Shown here: positions 16,092 through 23,899 of the stretch, in pieces
How positions within the stretch are numbered: position 1 is the stretch's first letter
Layout of the letters: each line of letters opens with the position of its first letter
Origin: Alteriqipengyuania bathyomarina_B
GTDB lineage: Bacteria > Pseudomonadota > Alphaproteobacteria > Sphingomonadales > Sphingomonadaceae
DNA: 64,000 bases
Direction: 5' to 3'
Assembly: GCF_038594605.1 (NCBI RefSeq)
Contig: NZ_JBCFZM010000005.1
Span: 1 to 64,000 of the forward strand
Notes under the pieces: generated by a model
Databases searched by the model: none
What the model was told of the DNA's origin: nothing
The model's input: the letters and a program-made list of their open reading frames with translations, nothing else
Translations under genes and position numbers: made by a program

Positions 16092-17159
16092 CTATTTTCC
16101 CCGCACCAGCGCCGGATCGTCGGTGAAGTAACCGTCGACCCCGGCGGCCTTCAGCAGCTCCACCAGCCCCATCATGTTGCCAACGCCGTTCTGGCTGTCA
16201 TCGGAGCGCAGCGAGGGCGGCAGGAACACGTTTTCCTTGCGCACGGTCCACGGGTGGACCTGCAGACCCGCCGCGTGCGCATCGCGCACCAGATCGGTCG
16301 GCGTGCCGTCGTCGTTCAGCACGTGGCCCATGAACGGCCCGATCCCGTCGGCATAGGTCGCCACCTCGGCGAGGCCCGTCGGGGTCATTATTCCCGCCCA
16401 GGTCATCGCGGGCTCGTCATACGGGCCGCCTTCGGGCCGGATCAGCAGGATCAGCGGGGTGTCGATCATCTTGTCGAGCCGTTGCAGCGGCGCGATGTCG
16501 AAGGCCTGCACGAACACGTCCGAGTCGGCCCCGTCCAGACCTTCCTCGCGCAGCTGGCGGGCCAGCAGGTCGACCACGTCGATGCCGGTTTCCTGCAACA
16601 GCCAGGTGGGATGCTTGAGTTCGGGATAGAGGCCGATCCTGCGGCCCGTTTCGGCCTCCTTGGCGCGCTTCAGCGCGATGATGTCGGCAAAGGTGGGCAC
16701 CTGATAGAGCCCGTCGAAAGTGGCATTGGCCGGACGCAGCGCAGGCATCCGCTCCTTCGCGCGCAGGGTGCGCAGCTCGGCCAGCGTGAAGTCCTCCGCG
16801 AACCAGCCGTTGACCATCTGGCCCTCGATATTCTTGGTCCGGCGACGGTCGGCGAATTCAGGGCGGTCGGCGACGTCGGTGGTCTCGCCAATGTCGTTCT
16901 CGTGCCGCGCGACCAGCATCAGGTCCTTGGTCACCACCAGATCGGGCTCGATATAGTCGGCCCCCTGATCGATCGCACGCTCGTAACTGGCCAGCGTATG
17001 CTCGGGCCGCTCTCCGCTCGCGCCGCGATGCGCGATCACCAGCATATCGCCATCGGCGTTGACGGGGGCGAGTGGAGTCATGTCCTGCGCCATCGCGGAA
17101 GAGCAAGTCAGCGTCATGACGAGCGCAGCTATCAGTTTCAGCAAAGGGTGTCCTTCCAT
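16092..17159 (-). CDS. Periplasmic glycerophosphodiester phosphodiesterase
   Basis: A 355-residue GDPD of the GlpQ type: signal peptide (about 1-25, ending SAMAQ), then IAHRGASGERPEHT (His44), DYIEPDLVVTKD with Glu71 and Asp73, and His86 in VARHEND. It should release glycerol 3-phosphate from glycerophosphodiesters in the periplasm. The start overlaps the ArsC gene end by about 22 bases. ATG 17159 is used; a TTG at 17144 has the better ribosome site (AAGGA five or six bases before) and would give a tidier 20-residue signal, so it may be the true start. Confidence 0.9.
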   Translation of the reverse strand: MEGHPLLKLIAALVMTLTCSSAMAQDMTPLAPVNADGDMLVIAHRGASGERPEHTLASYERAIDQGADYIEPDLVVTKDLMLVARHENDIGETTDVADRPEFADRRRTKNIEGQMVNGWFAEDFTLAELRTLRAKERMPALRPANATFDGLYQVPTFADIIALKRAKEAETGRRIGLYPELKHPTWLLQETGIDVVDLLARQLREEGLDGADSDVFVQAFDIAPLQRLDKMIDTPLILLIRPEGGPYDEPAMTWAGIMTPTGLAEVATYADGIGPFMGHVLNDDGTPTDLVRDAHAAGLQVHPWTVRKENVFLPPSLRSDDSQNGVGNMMGLVELLKAAGVDGYFTDDPALVRGK

Positions 17160-17485
17160 TCCGCTTCGTTGAAGCCGACCATCAGGCCGCCTTCCTGTTC
17201 GAGTACCGGCCGCTTGATCAGGCTTGGATGTTGCACCATCAAGGCAATCGCCTTTTCGCGCGTCAGATCGGCCTTGTCGGCCTCGTCGAGCTTGCGGAAT
17301 GTGGTCCCCCGCTTGTTGAGCAGCACCTCCCAGCCAGCAGCATCGGCCCACCCGCCAACCTCGTCCGCGCTCGGCGGATCCTTCTTGAAGTCGCGGAAAC
17401 TGTGATCGAGGCCCTGCGCCTCCAGCCATTTACGCGCCTTCTTCACCGTGTCGCAGTTGGGAATGCCGTTGATCGTGATGGTCAT
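17138..17485 (-). CDS. ArsC/Spx family thioredoxin-fold protein (YffB-like)
   Basis: A 115-residue protein, complete for the ArsC-related family. The active cysteine is Cys11 in IPNCDTVKKARKW, with no CxxC partner, placing it in the YffB/ArsC-like reductase group rather than Spx. The conserved NKRGTTFRKL and LIKRPVLE segments follow. YffB-type proteins are thought to act as glutathione-dependent reductases; true arsenate reduction is not suggested by any arsenic gene nearby. Its ATG overlaps the stop of the monooxygenase gene (ATGA). Confidence 0.88.
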   Translation of the reverse strand: MTITINGIPNCDTVKKARKWLEAQGLDHSFRDFKKDPPSADEVGGWADAAGWEVLLNKRGTTFRKLDEADKADLTREKAIALMVQHPSLIKRPVLEQEGGLMVGFNEAEWKDTLC

Positions 17486-17808
17486 GCGTCCTCGTTCTGT
17501 GGCTCGTCCGACTTGAACTCGGTCACCTGCGGATCGAGGCAGGTGAACATCGTGTATCGGGCATAGTGGCTCTTCCTGCCCTCGCCCTGAATGGTGGCAT
17601 GGTCGGGGTGGCAACGCCACGCCTTGGCAGCCTCGCGCGTCGCCCATTCGGAGATGGTGACCGTCTCGCCATCGTCTGCGGCATAGGTCTTCACCGCGAG
17701 GAAGCCGGGCTGCGCGCGTGCCAGTTCCTCCATCGCCTCGGCATGGCGGGCATAGGCTGCGGCGTCATACCCGGCCCGTTTGTGGCTGCGGAAGACGACC
17801 AGATACAT
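17482..17808 (-). CDS. Antibiotic biosynthesis monooxygenase (ABM) family protein
   Basis: A 108-residue ferredoxin-like alpha/beta barrel protein. YLVVFRSHKRAGYDAAAYA and ISEWATREAAKAW match the ABM fold of small cofactor-free monooxygenases and haem-degrading relatives. Substrate unknown; most chromosomal members of this size are stress or quinol-oxidising enzymes. It heads a three-gene minus-strand unit with ArsC-like and GDPD genes, all overlapping. ATG 17808 fits the family start. Confidence 0.82.
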   Translation of the reverse strand: MYLVVFRSHKRAGYDAAAYARHAEAMEELARAQPGFLAVKTYAADDGETVTISEWATREAAKAWRCHPDHATIQGEGRKSHYARYTMFTCLDPQVTEFKSDEPQNEDA

Positions 17809-18029
17809 CAGAAAACCCGTCCGCGGTGGAGCGGACCTTCGGCGCGCCTGACACACCTGACACAGTGTCCTGAGGCGAAAAAGTCACCCGCCCGAACGGT
17901 CTGGACGAGCGCATGATTCCGAGCGTGAGCGAAGGCTGCCATGACACGGCTTCTAGCCGCAAGCATGACCGTAGGACAGTAGGACAGCGTCAGCCGTCGC
18001 CTGCGATGGCGATGGCGAAAGAAGGCCGG

Positions 18030-18383
18030 TCAACCGAGTCGGAAATCGACGATCCGGCCCGAAGTGTCGAACTCGCAAGTGAACTGGTCGCGATCGCGAT
18101 CGCGGATGTCGATCCGCCCCTGCACGGTGTAGAGGCCGCGCTGGCGCTCCTCCGCATAGGTGATTTCGACACGGCCATAGCGGCTCGCCTCGCGTCCGCA
18201 GCGGTTGACCGCCGCGCGCTCGAACTCGCGGTCGTTGCGATAGGAATAGCCGTATTCGCCGCCATAATCGCCGTAGCGATCGCCATAGCCATCGTCGTAC
18301 CCGTAGCCATCGCCATAACCATAGGCGCAGCCGCCGATCATGAGGCTACCTGCAAGAAGAGCGGACATCGTTACTTTGCGCAT
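18030..18383 (-). CDS. Lipoprotein with Gly-Tyr-Asp repeats
   Basis: A 117-residue protein with a lipoprotein signal (lipobox IGGC, Cys19) and a low-complexity stretch of GYGDGYGYDDGYGDRYGDY-type repeats (about residues 20-45). The C-terminal part (RCGREASRYGRVEITYAEE and so on to FTCEFDTSGRIVDFRLG) has two cysteines that could pair. No named family recognised; similar outer-membrane or periplasmic lipoproteins of unknown role are common in this order. Confidence 0.75.
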   Translation of the reverse strand: MRKVTMSALLAGSLMIGGCAYGYGDGYGYDDGYGDRYGDYGGEYGYSYRNDREFERAAVNRCGREASRYGRVEITYAEERQRGLYTVQGRIDIRDRDRDQFTCEFDTSGRIVDFRLG

Positions 18384-18470
18384 GGGCTGTCTCCGATAAG
18401 GTCGCGAGTCCACCAGCCTCGCCTGTTGCTGGAAACACTACGGTTGGAGAATATGCGTGTTCCCGTCGCG

Positions 18471-18938
18471 CTAGCCCCCGTGCGCATCCGCGATGGCCAC
18501 CGCCAGCGCATCCGCCGCGTCCGCTCCGGCTACCGCCACGCCCGGCAGCAGCACCTTGAGCATGGCCTGGATCTGCTCCTTCTCCGCCGCGCCGGTGCCT
18601 ACGACCGCCTTCTTGACGCTGCGCGCGGCATGCTCGCGAACGGTCAGGCCCCTTGCCCCGCATGCAGCGAGGACCGCCCCGCGCGCCTGCGCCAGCTTCA
18701 AGGTCGATTGCGGGTTCTTGTTGACGAACACTTCTTCGCATGCGGCACGGTCGGGCGCATGGTCCGCAATCACCGCTGCCAGCTCGCGGTGAAGCTGCGC
18801 CAGTCGCTCGGCCATCGGAGCCTTGGCATGCGTCGCGATCTGGCCATTGGCGATGTGCGACAGGCGCGAACCCTCGGCGCGGATCACGCCCCAGCCGGTG
18901 CACGAGAGCGAGGGATCGAGGCCGAGGATGATCGTCAT
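18471..18938 (-). CDS. ruvC: Crossover junction endodeoxyribonuclease RuvC
   Basis: A 155-residue RNase H-fold nuclease that resolves Holliday junctions with RuvAB. Asp8 in LGLDPSL, Glu69 in CEEVFVNKNP and the C-terminal DAADALAVAIADAH supply the metal-binding acids. Length is normal for the family. The ruvAB genes are not adjacent, and yebC lies on the other side of a repeat-bearing gap, echoing the yebC-ruvC neighbourhood seen in many bacteria. Confidence 0.95.
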   Translation of the reverse strand: MTIILGLDPSLSCTGWGVIRAEGSRLSHIANGQIATHAKAPMAERLAQLHRELAAVIADHAPDRAACEEVFVNKNPQSTLKLAQARGAVLAACGARGLTVREHAARSVKKAVVGTGAAEKEQIQAMLKVLLPGVAVAGADAADALAVAIADAHGG

Positions 18939-18957
18939 GAAAACGGCCTTCCCTGAT

Positions 18958-19048
18958 CGTCATGCTGAACTCGTTTCAGGATCCATATCGCATCCCGACC
19001 GATCATAGCCATCGGAGCGCTGGACCCTGAAACAAGTTCAGGGTGACG
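18958..19048. repeat. Interspersed inverted repeat (GTCATGCTGAACT type)
   Basis: The arms GTCATGCTGAACTCGTTTCA (from 18959) and TGGACCCTGAAACAAGTTCA (from 19021) pair as an imperfect inverted repeat, about 23 of 28 positions over the full arms. This is a well-known scattered intergenic repeat type in sphingomonads. It lies in the 234-base gap between yebC and ruvC. The rest of the gap (19049-19172) shows no gene or clear signal. Confidence 0.65.
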
Positions 19049-19172
19049 GAGAAACTAACATGGTGCGCTTGTTCAAGCTCGATGCAGTCGCCTTGCACGA
19101 ACAAGTTGTTTTCCAGAGCAAACCATCCACGAAGAACGACGACCGCCAGGCAGATCGACCACCCTTACCAGC

Positions 19173-19919
19173 TCACCCCTCCATCTTCTCCATCACCTCG
19201 TCGGAGATGTCGTAATTGCCCCAGACGGTCTGCACGTCGTCGTCATCGTCGAGCGCGTCGATCAGCTTCAGGAGCGTGCCCGCGTTCTTCTCGTCCATGT
19301 CGACGGTGAGGTTGGGCTTCCACGCGAGCTTTACGGTCTCCGCTTCGCCGAGCGATTTCTCGAGGCTTTCGGCAACCGCGTGCAGATCGTCGGGCGCGGT
19401 CCAGATTTCGTGGCCATCGTCGGTGCTGGCAATGTCTTCCGCGCCCGCTTCGAGTGCGGCTTCGAGAACCTTTTCCTCACCGCCCACATCGGCGGGGTAG
19501 ACGATCAGGCCGAGCCGTTCGAACCCGTGGGCAACCGAACCTTCGGTGCCGAGGTTGCCGCCATTCTTGGAGAACGCTGTGCGGATGTTGGTCGCGGTGC
19601 GGTTGCGGTTGTCGGTCAGCGCCTCGACGATGATCGCGCTGCCGCCCGGGCCGTAGCCTTCGTAGCGCACTTCCTCGTAATTATCGCCGTCGGCGGCGGA
19701 GGCCTTGTCGATCGCCCGCTGGATATTGTCCTTGGGCATCGACTGCGCCTTCGCGGCGTTGACCGCGAGGCGCAGGCGCGGGTTCATGTCCGGATCGGGC
19801 ATGCCCATCTTCGCCGCCACGGTAATTTCGCGGCTGAGCTTGGAAAACAGGTTGGACCGTTTCTTGTCCTGCGCACCCTTGCGGTGCATGATATTCTTGA
19901 ATTTGGAATGGCCTGCCAT
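19173..19919 (-). CDS. YebC/PmpR family protein (probable translation or transcription factor)
   Basis: A 248-residue protein that begins MAGHSKFKNIMHRKGAQD, the family signature, and keeps the full three-domain length, with GYGPGGSAIIVEALTDNRNR and the acidic DMDEKNAGTLLKLIDALDDD region. YebC proteins were first called DNA-binding regulators; recent work shows a role at stalled ribosomes on proline runs. It lies upstream of ruvC on the same strand but with a long, repeat-bearing gap. Confidence 0.93.
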   Translation of the reverse strand: MAGHSKFKNIMHRKGAQDKKRSNLFSKLSREITVAAKMGMPDPDMNPRLRLAVNAAKAQSMPKDNIQRAIDKASAADGDNYEEVRYEGYGPGGSAIIVEALTDNRNRTATNIRTAFSKNGGNLGTEGSVAHGFERLGLIVYPADVGGEEKVLEAALEAGAEDIASTDDGHEIWTAPDDLHAVAESLEKSLGEAETVKLAWKPNLTVDMDEKNAGTLLKLIDALDDDDDVQTVWGNYDISDEVMEKMEG

Positions 19920-20027
19920 GGGGAACCTGCGATTTAAGTAGAATGCTCTGCCGGGCTCCGGACGGGGCCCTGTGCGCCGGGCCTTACACCCGTGTTGCCG
20001 CGCGGGGCAACCGCCCCGGAAGCTCGG

Positions 20028-20936
20028 CTAGCGCGCCGCGCGCCGGTAGCGTTCGAAGAACGCCCACATCGCCTCGTTATCGACCACCCAGCTGTGTCCC
20101 CCGTCGACATCGATGCGCGATGCGACGACCGTGCCATCCGCGCAGTCGCCGTAGCGCTCTTCATAGGTATCGTGATCGACCCACTTGGTGGTGGGCGCCG
20201 CGCGGCAGGCATTGATCTGGGCCCAGCGCTGTTCGGCTGCGTGCATCGAATAGCCCCAGCGCATCCCCTGCCCCCCGGCGAGCGGGTTGGTGTTGTCCTT
20301 CAGCCCGTTGAACGCGAGCACGGGCATCGGATTTTCAGGCGTGCAGGTAGCGGGATCGACCTCGGCCTCGTCCTCGCGCCGCGCCCGGCCCGCGCGCAGG
20401 CCGACGACCGGGGCGATCGCGGCGTAGCGGGTGCTCTCGACGCAGCCGAGCCAAGAGGTCATGCGCCCGCCGCCCGACAGGCCGGTGGCGTAGACGCGCG
20501 CGGGATCGGCGCAGCCGCCCTCTGCAAGCGCGTCGGCGATGTCGGCGATATACTCGACATCGTCGCGCTCCTCGGGGCCCGGCACTTCGCCCGCGACGGT
20601 GGGCACGCCGGGGATGTTCCAAGCATATCCGCGCTCCAGCGGGATACCCGCATCGGGGGCGACGAGAATGAAGCCGTGGGCATCGGCGGTTTCGGCAAGC
20701 TTGCTGTCGCGAAGCATCGCCGCACCCGTGCCTCCGCTGCCGTGGAGCAGGAACACCAGCGGCACCGGTCCTTGCGCGGGATCGTATTCCTCGGGTGTGT
20801 GGACGAGGGCCCGGGGGCCGTCTTCGGAGCCGACCGGCACCACCGCACTTTGTCCGGGGGGCGGGAGCATGCAGGCGGCACTGGCGCTCGCGGGGACGAT
20901 CAGCGAGGCGGCGAAGGCGAGGGTGAACAAACGCAT
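20028..20936 (-). CDS. Secreted PHB depolymerase/feruloyl esterase-like (LpqC) hydrolase
   Basis: A 302-residue secreted alpha/beta hydrolase with signal peptide (about 1-20, ending SASA). LVFLLHGSGGTG forms the oxyanion region, GLSGGGRMTSW holds the nucleophile serine, and DGGHSW near residue 280 carries the histidine. This is the LpqC/PHB-depolymerase-like esterase group. Cysteine pairs suggest disulfides. Substrate cannot be set; no polyhydroxyalkanoate genes lie nearby. ATG 20936 gives the signal peptide; the frame extends five residues further. Confidence 0.85.
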   Translation of the reverse strand: MRLFTLAFAASLIVPASASAACMLPPPGQSAVVPVGSEDGPRALVHTPEEYDPAQGPVPLVFLLHGSGGTGAAMLRDSKLAETADAHGFILVAPDAGIPLERGYAWNIPGVPTVAGEVPGPEERDDVEYIADIADALAEGGCADPARVYATGLSGGGRMTSWLGCVESTRYAAIAPVVGLRAGRARREDEAEVDPATCTPENPMPVLAFNGLKDNTNPLAGGQGMRWGYSMHAAEQRWAQINACRAAPTTKWVDHDTYEERYGDCADGTVVASRIDVDGGHSWVVDNEAMWAFFERYRRAAR

Positions 20937-21011
20937 CGGGGACAAATGCACGGACCGGCGCCTCGCCGCAACGGGAGATTGCGCGGGGGTCCCGCCAAAA
21001 CGGTCCGTGCG

Positions 21012-21773
21012 TTACAGACTGCCATCAATCGCGAGCGAGAGCGCCGCGAATACGGCGTTGAACACGGCGTGCTGCGCGATCGCCGCGCGCAGCCCGAGAT
21101 GCACTCTGGTGTAGGCAAGGAGCAGGGCGCCCGCCGTTTGCGAAAGAATCAGCAGCGCGTCGAGCGGGCTCGACACTCCTTCGAAATTGGTCAGATGGAC
21201 GGCACCGAAGGCGAGCGTGCTGCCCCAGACGAACCAGCGGAAATTGCTTCGGAACCAGCCGGGTATTTGCGTCTCTTCATGGCGCCGGTCGCGGACCCGC
21301 AGCGCCGCAAAGAGGGTGAGCCCCAGCGCTGATAAGGTGATGAGGGCGAGAATGCCCCCCGGCAGGACATCGGTGACAACGGCGGCCACGGTGAGCAGGA
21401 CGACCACGATGGCCATGTGCAGCCCGAAGAGCAGCCACGCGCGCGTGCCCGCCAGCCATCCGCGAAAGATCGCCTCCTCGATCAACGGCGCGAACAGGAC
21501 GAGCGCGGCAAGTTCCCACCCCAGCGACCACTCGCTGTCGACATAGGCCGGCGGCTCGTATCCGGCCTCGGTCGCGAAGGTCTCCAGCGCGATGGCCCCG
21601 CCGGCCAGCGTGAAATCGAGCGTCAGGAGAATCGCGAAGACGAAGGCGAAGGTGCGGCCGGGGGCGATCCTGCCTGCGGGCAAGGTTGGGCGCCGGACGA
21701 AATGCCACACGTCGTGCACGACCATCCGCGCACCGCGTGCCCCCGGCGGCAGGCCTGCCTCGTCTATCGCCAT
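21012..21773 (-). CDS. CPBP intramembrane protease
   Basis: A 253-residue polytopic protein with about six to seven membrane helices. The CPBP/Abi motif is present as EEAIFRGWL (near residue 122), with GAVHLTNF later giving the second conserved histidine. Members include Rce1-like prenyl-protein proteases, and several process or protect against peptides. The target is unknown. It lies on the same strand as the esterase but in its own unit. Confidence 0.88.
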   Translation of the reverse strand: MAIDEAGLPPGARGARMVVHDVWHFVRRPTLPAGRIAPGRTFAFVFAILLTLDFTLAGGAIALETFATEAGYEPPAYVDSEWSLGWELAALVLFAPLIEEAIFRGWLAGTRAWLLFGLHMAIVVVLLTVAAVVTDVLPGGILALITLSALGLTLFAALRVRDRRHEETQIPGWFRSNFRWFVWGSTLAFGAVHLTNFEGVSSPLDALLILSQTAGALLLAYTRVHLGLRAAIAQHAVFNAVFAALSLAIDGSL

Positions 21774-21843
21774 CGGAGCAAGGGCCTTGTTGCTTCCGGC
21801 AAACCCGCGCCGCGAACTTTTGTCAGGCCGTCAGAAGGCGATA

Positions 21844-22194
21844 TCAGAGCCTGACCGCCGTGCCGCTGGCGCTGACCATCAGCATCGATCCGGTATCGCC
21901 GATCACCTCGTAATCGAGATCGACCCCGACCACCGCATTGGCGCCCAGCTTCTGCGCCTCTTCCTGCATTTCCTGAATCGCATCGTGGCGCGCCTGCTTG
22001 AGCACCTTTTCATAGGAGCCCGCACGCCCGCCCACGATGTCGCGAATGCCTGCAAAGATATCGCGAAACATGTTCGCCCCGATGATCGCCTCGCCGGTCA
22101 CGATGCCGAGGTAGTCCTGCACCGGGCGCCCCTCCACTATGGGCGTGGTGGTGACGATGATGCCGGTCTCGGCGGTTCTCCAGGGACTAGCCAT
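21844..22194 (-). CDS. YbjQ/UPF0145 family heavy-metal-binding-like protein
   Basis: A 116-residue protein with the YbjQ core: IIVTTTPIVEGRPVQDYLGIVTGEAI, then a long helix and the strand GANAVVGVDLDYEVIG ending MLMVSASGTAV. Family members form pentamers and have been annotated as heavy-metal binding on weak evidence. Its ATG 22194 overlaps the end of the SDR gene by eight bases, so it is co-translated. Confidence 0.88.
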   Translation of the reverse strand: MASPWRTAETGIIVTTTPIVEGRPVQDYLGIVTGEAIIGANMFRDIFAGIRDIVGGRAGSYEKVLKQARHDAIQEMQEEAQKLGANAVVGVDLDYEVIGDTGSMLMVSASGTAVRL

Positions 22195-23062
22195 TGACGA
22201 TGATTCCTCCGTTGGGATGCAGTACCTGGCCCGACATATAGGACGAATCCTCGCAGGCGAGGAAGAGGAATGCGGGCGCGACTTCGTTGGGCTGGCCGGG
22301 GCGGCCCATCGGCGTACCCTCGCCGAAATCATCCATGTTCTCGGGTGGCTGGCCGCCCATGGGGTTGAGCGGGGTCCAGATCGGGCCGGGCGCGACCGCG
22401 TTCACGCGAATACCGTCCTCGATCAGGTTCTCGCTCAGAGAACGGGTGAAGGCGGTGATCGCGCCTTTGGTGGCGCTGTAATCGAGCAGGATGGCTGCGC
22501 CCTTGTACATCGTCACACTGGTGCAGTTCACGATCGCCGCGCCCTTCTTCAGGTGCGGGCGCGCGGCCTGCACCAGATAGAACTGGCTGAAGATATTGGT
22601 CTGGAAGGTACGCTGGAGCTGCTGCGCGGTAATGTCGGTGACATTCTCGTCCGGATGCTGCTCGCCCGCATTGTTAACCAGCACGTCGAGCGCGCCGAAC
22701 CGGTCGATTACCGCGTCGACCAGCCCCTGGCAATGGTCGGGATCGCCCAGATCGCCTGCGGAGAGCAGCACCTCGGCCCCCTCCTTCTCGCACGCCTCGC
22801 GGGTGATGTTCGCGTCGTCATGCTCTTCGAGATAGGCGATCGCGACATTCGCACCTTCGCGCGCGAACAGCACCGCGACCGCGCGGCCGATGCCGCTGTC
22901 GGCGCCGGTAACAAGCGCGGTCTTGCCCTTCAGACGCCCCGATCCGGGATAGCGCGGCTGCCACTGCGGCTTCTTGTCCAGATCGGTCTCGTGCCCCGGC
23001 ATCCGTGGTTCTTCGGCGGTTTCGGGAACGAAGGCGGTATCGGTCTTGGTCGGCTCGGTCAT
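22187..23062 (-). CDS. SDR-family oxidoreductase (stress-linked glucose dehydrogenase-like)
   Basis: A 291-residue classical short-chain dehydrogenase of the YhdG/GsaB type with a 45-residue N-terminal lead. The cofactor loop is TGADSGIGRA, NNAG is at about 130, the Ser-Tyr-Lys set is in NCTSVTMYKG...LLDYSATKGAI, and ACEDSSYMSGQVLHPNGG closes the fold. In relatives, such proteins are general-stress genes. Substrate unknown. Upstream, 23063-23153 has no visible signal. Confidence 0.9.
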   Translation of the reverse strand: MTEPTKTDTAFVPETAEEPRMPGHETDLDKKPQWQPRYPGSGRLKGKTALVTGADSGIGRAVAVLFAREGANVAIAYLEEHDDANITREACEKEGAEVLLSAGDLGDPDHCQGLVDAVIDRFGALDVLVNNAGEQHPDENVTDITAQQLQRTFQTNIFSQFYLVQAARPHLKKGAAIVNCTSVTMYKGAAILLDYSATKGAITAFTRSLSENLIEDGIRVNAVAPGPIWTPLNPMGGQPPENMDDFGEGTPMGRPGQPNEVAPAFLFLACEDSSYMSGQVLHPNGGIIVNG

Positions 23063-23153
23063 GGCGGGGGTCCTTGAACAAGAGGGGGTAGTCCCTCGTT
23101 CAAGCAGCCCCGCCGCCGATGGGTTCCGCGCCCTGCCCTATGTTATGCCGGGA

Positions 23154-23390
23154 CTAACCGAGGCCCAGCGCCGCCTTGTAGGTATCGAGCACCATTTCCA
23201 TCTCGCTGCGGTCGTCGGGCTTCATCTTCCGCAGGCGCACGACCTGCCGCATGATCTTGGGATCGTAGCCGACCGCCTTGGCTTCGGCATAGACGTCGCG
23301 GATATCGTCGGCGATGCCCTTCTTTTCTTCCTCGAGGCGTTCGATGCGCTCGATCAGCAGGCGCAGGCGGTCGTCGGTGGCTTCGGCCAT
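23154..23390 (-). CDS. gapR: GapR (DUF2312) nucleoid-associated protein
   Basis: A 78-residue coiled-coil protein, MAEATDDRLRLLIERIERLEEEKKGI... with the conserved AKAVGYDPKIMRQVVRLRK region. GapR forms tetrameric rings around overtwisted DNA in alphaproteobacteria and helps topoisomerases ahead of forks. Length and sequence match the family. Transcribed alone on the minus strand. Confidence 0.93.
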   Translation of the reverse strand: MAEATDDRLRLLIERIERLEEEKKGIADDIRDVYAEAKAVGYDPKIMRQVVRLRKMKPDDRSEMEMVLDTYKAALGLG

Positions 23391-23526
23391 TGGGGTCTTC
23401 TCCGGGAACAGGGGGACGAATCAATCGGCGCCGGGATAGCCATGCGACCGCGCGGCGCAAGCACGCATCGGCGGGAAGTTTTCCCAAACCTGTGGATCGG
23501 CGCCCGGTTGCTTGGCGCCGGGGCGA

Positions 23527-23844
23527 TCAACGCAGATCGGGCCCGTTTCTGGCGAGGCTCGCCTCCATCCGGTCGAGCTGTTCCTGCGTTGCAGGCGTCT
23601 GCCGGGTCGCCTTCCATTCGTCCTGCGGCATCCCATGAATCAGCTCGCGCGCCGTCAGCTTGTCACCGTCGAAACCGGCCTCGCAGATCCAGTCGGCCAG
23701 GCAGTTGCGGCAGAAACCCGCAAGCCCCATCAGCTCGATATTCTGCGCGTCGTGCCGGTGGCGCAGATGTCGCACCAGGCGTCGGAACGCGGCGGCGGCG
23801 ATTTTGTCGTCCAGCGTGTCGAGCGGATCGGTCGATTCCGACAT
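23527..23844 (-). CDS. DUF1244 family protein
   Basis: A 105-residue helical protein with the family signature GLAGFCRNCLADWI, cysteines that may bind metal, and the downstream HGMPQDEWKATRQTPATQEQL. Function is unknown, but the gene is widespread in proteobacteria. I chose ATG 23844 because GAAAGGTG lies at the right distance; the frame reads open far upstream only as the antisense of pyk. It diverges from pyk by 55 bases. Confidence 0.88.
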   Translation of the reverse strand: MSESTDPLDTLDDKIAAAAFRRLVRHLRHRHDAQNIELMGLAGFCRNCLADWICEAGFDGDKLTARELIHGMPQDEWKATRQTPATQEQLDRMEASLARNGPDLR

Positions 23845-23899
23845 GATATTGCACCTTTCGCTCTTGTGTTGAAACATTGCCCTGCCATAGCCCTGACCC

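Noticed and set aside
17138..17485. Arsenate reductase and arsenic resistance locus
   Set aside because: Single-cysteine YffB-like form with no ars genes around.
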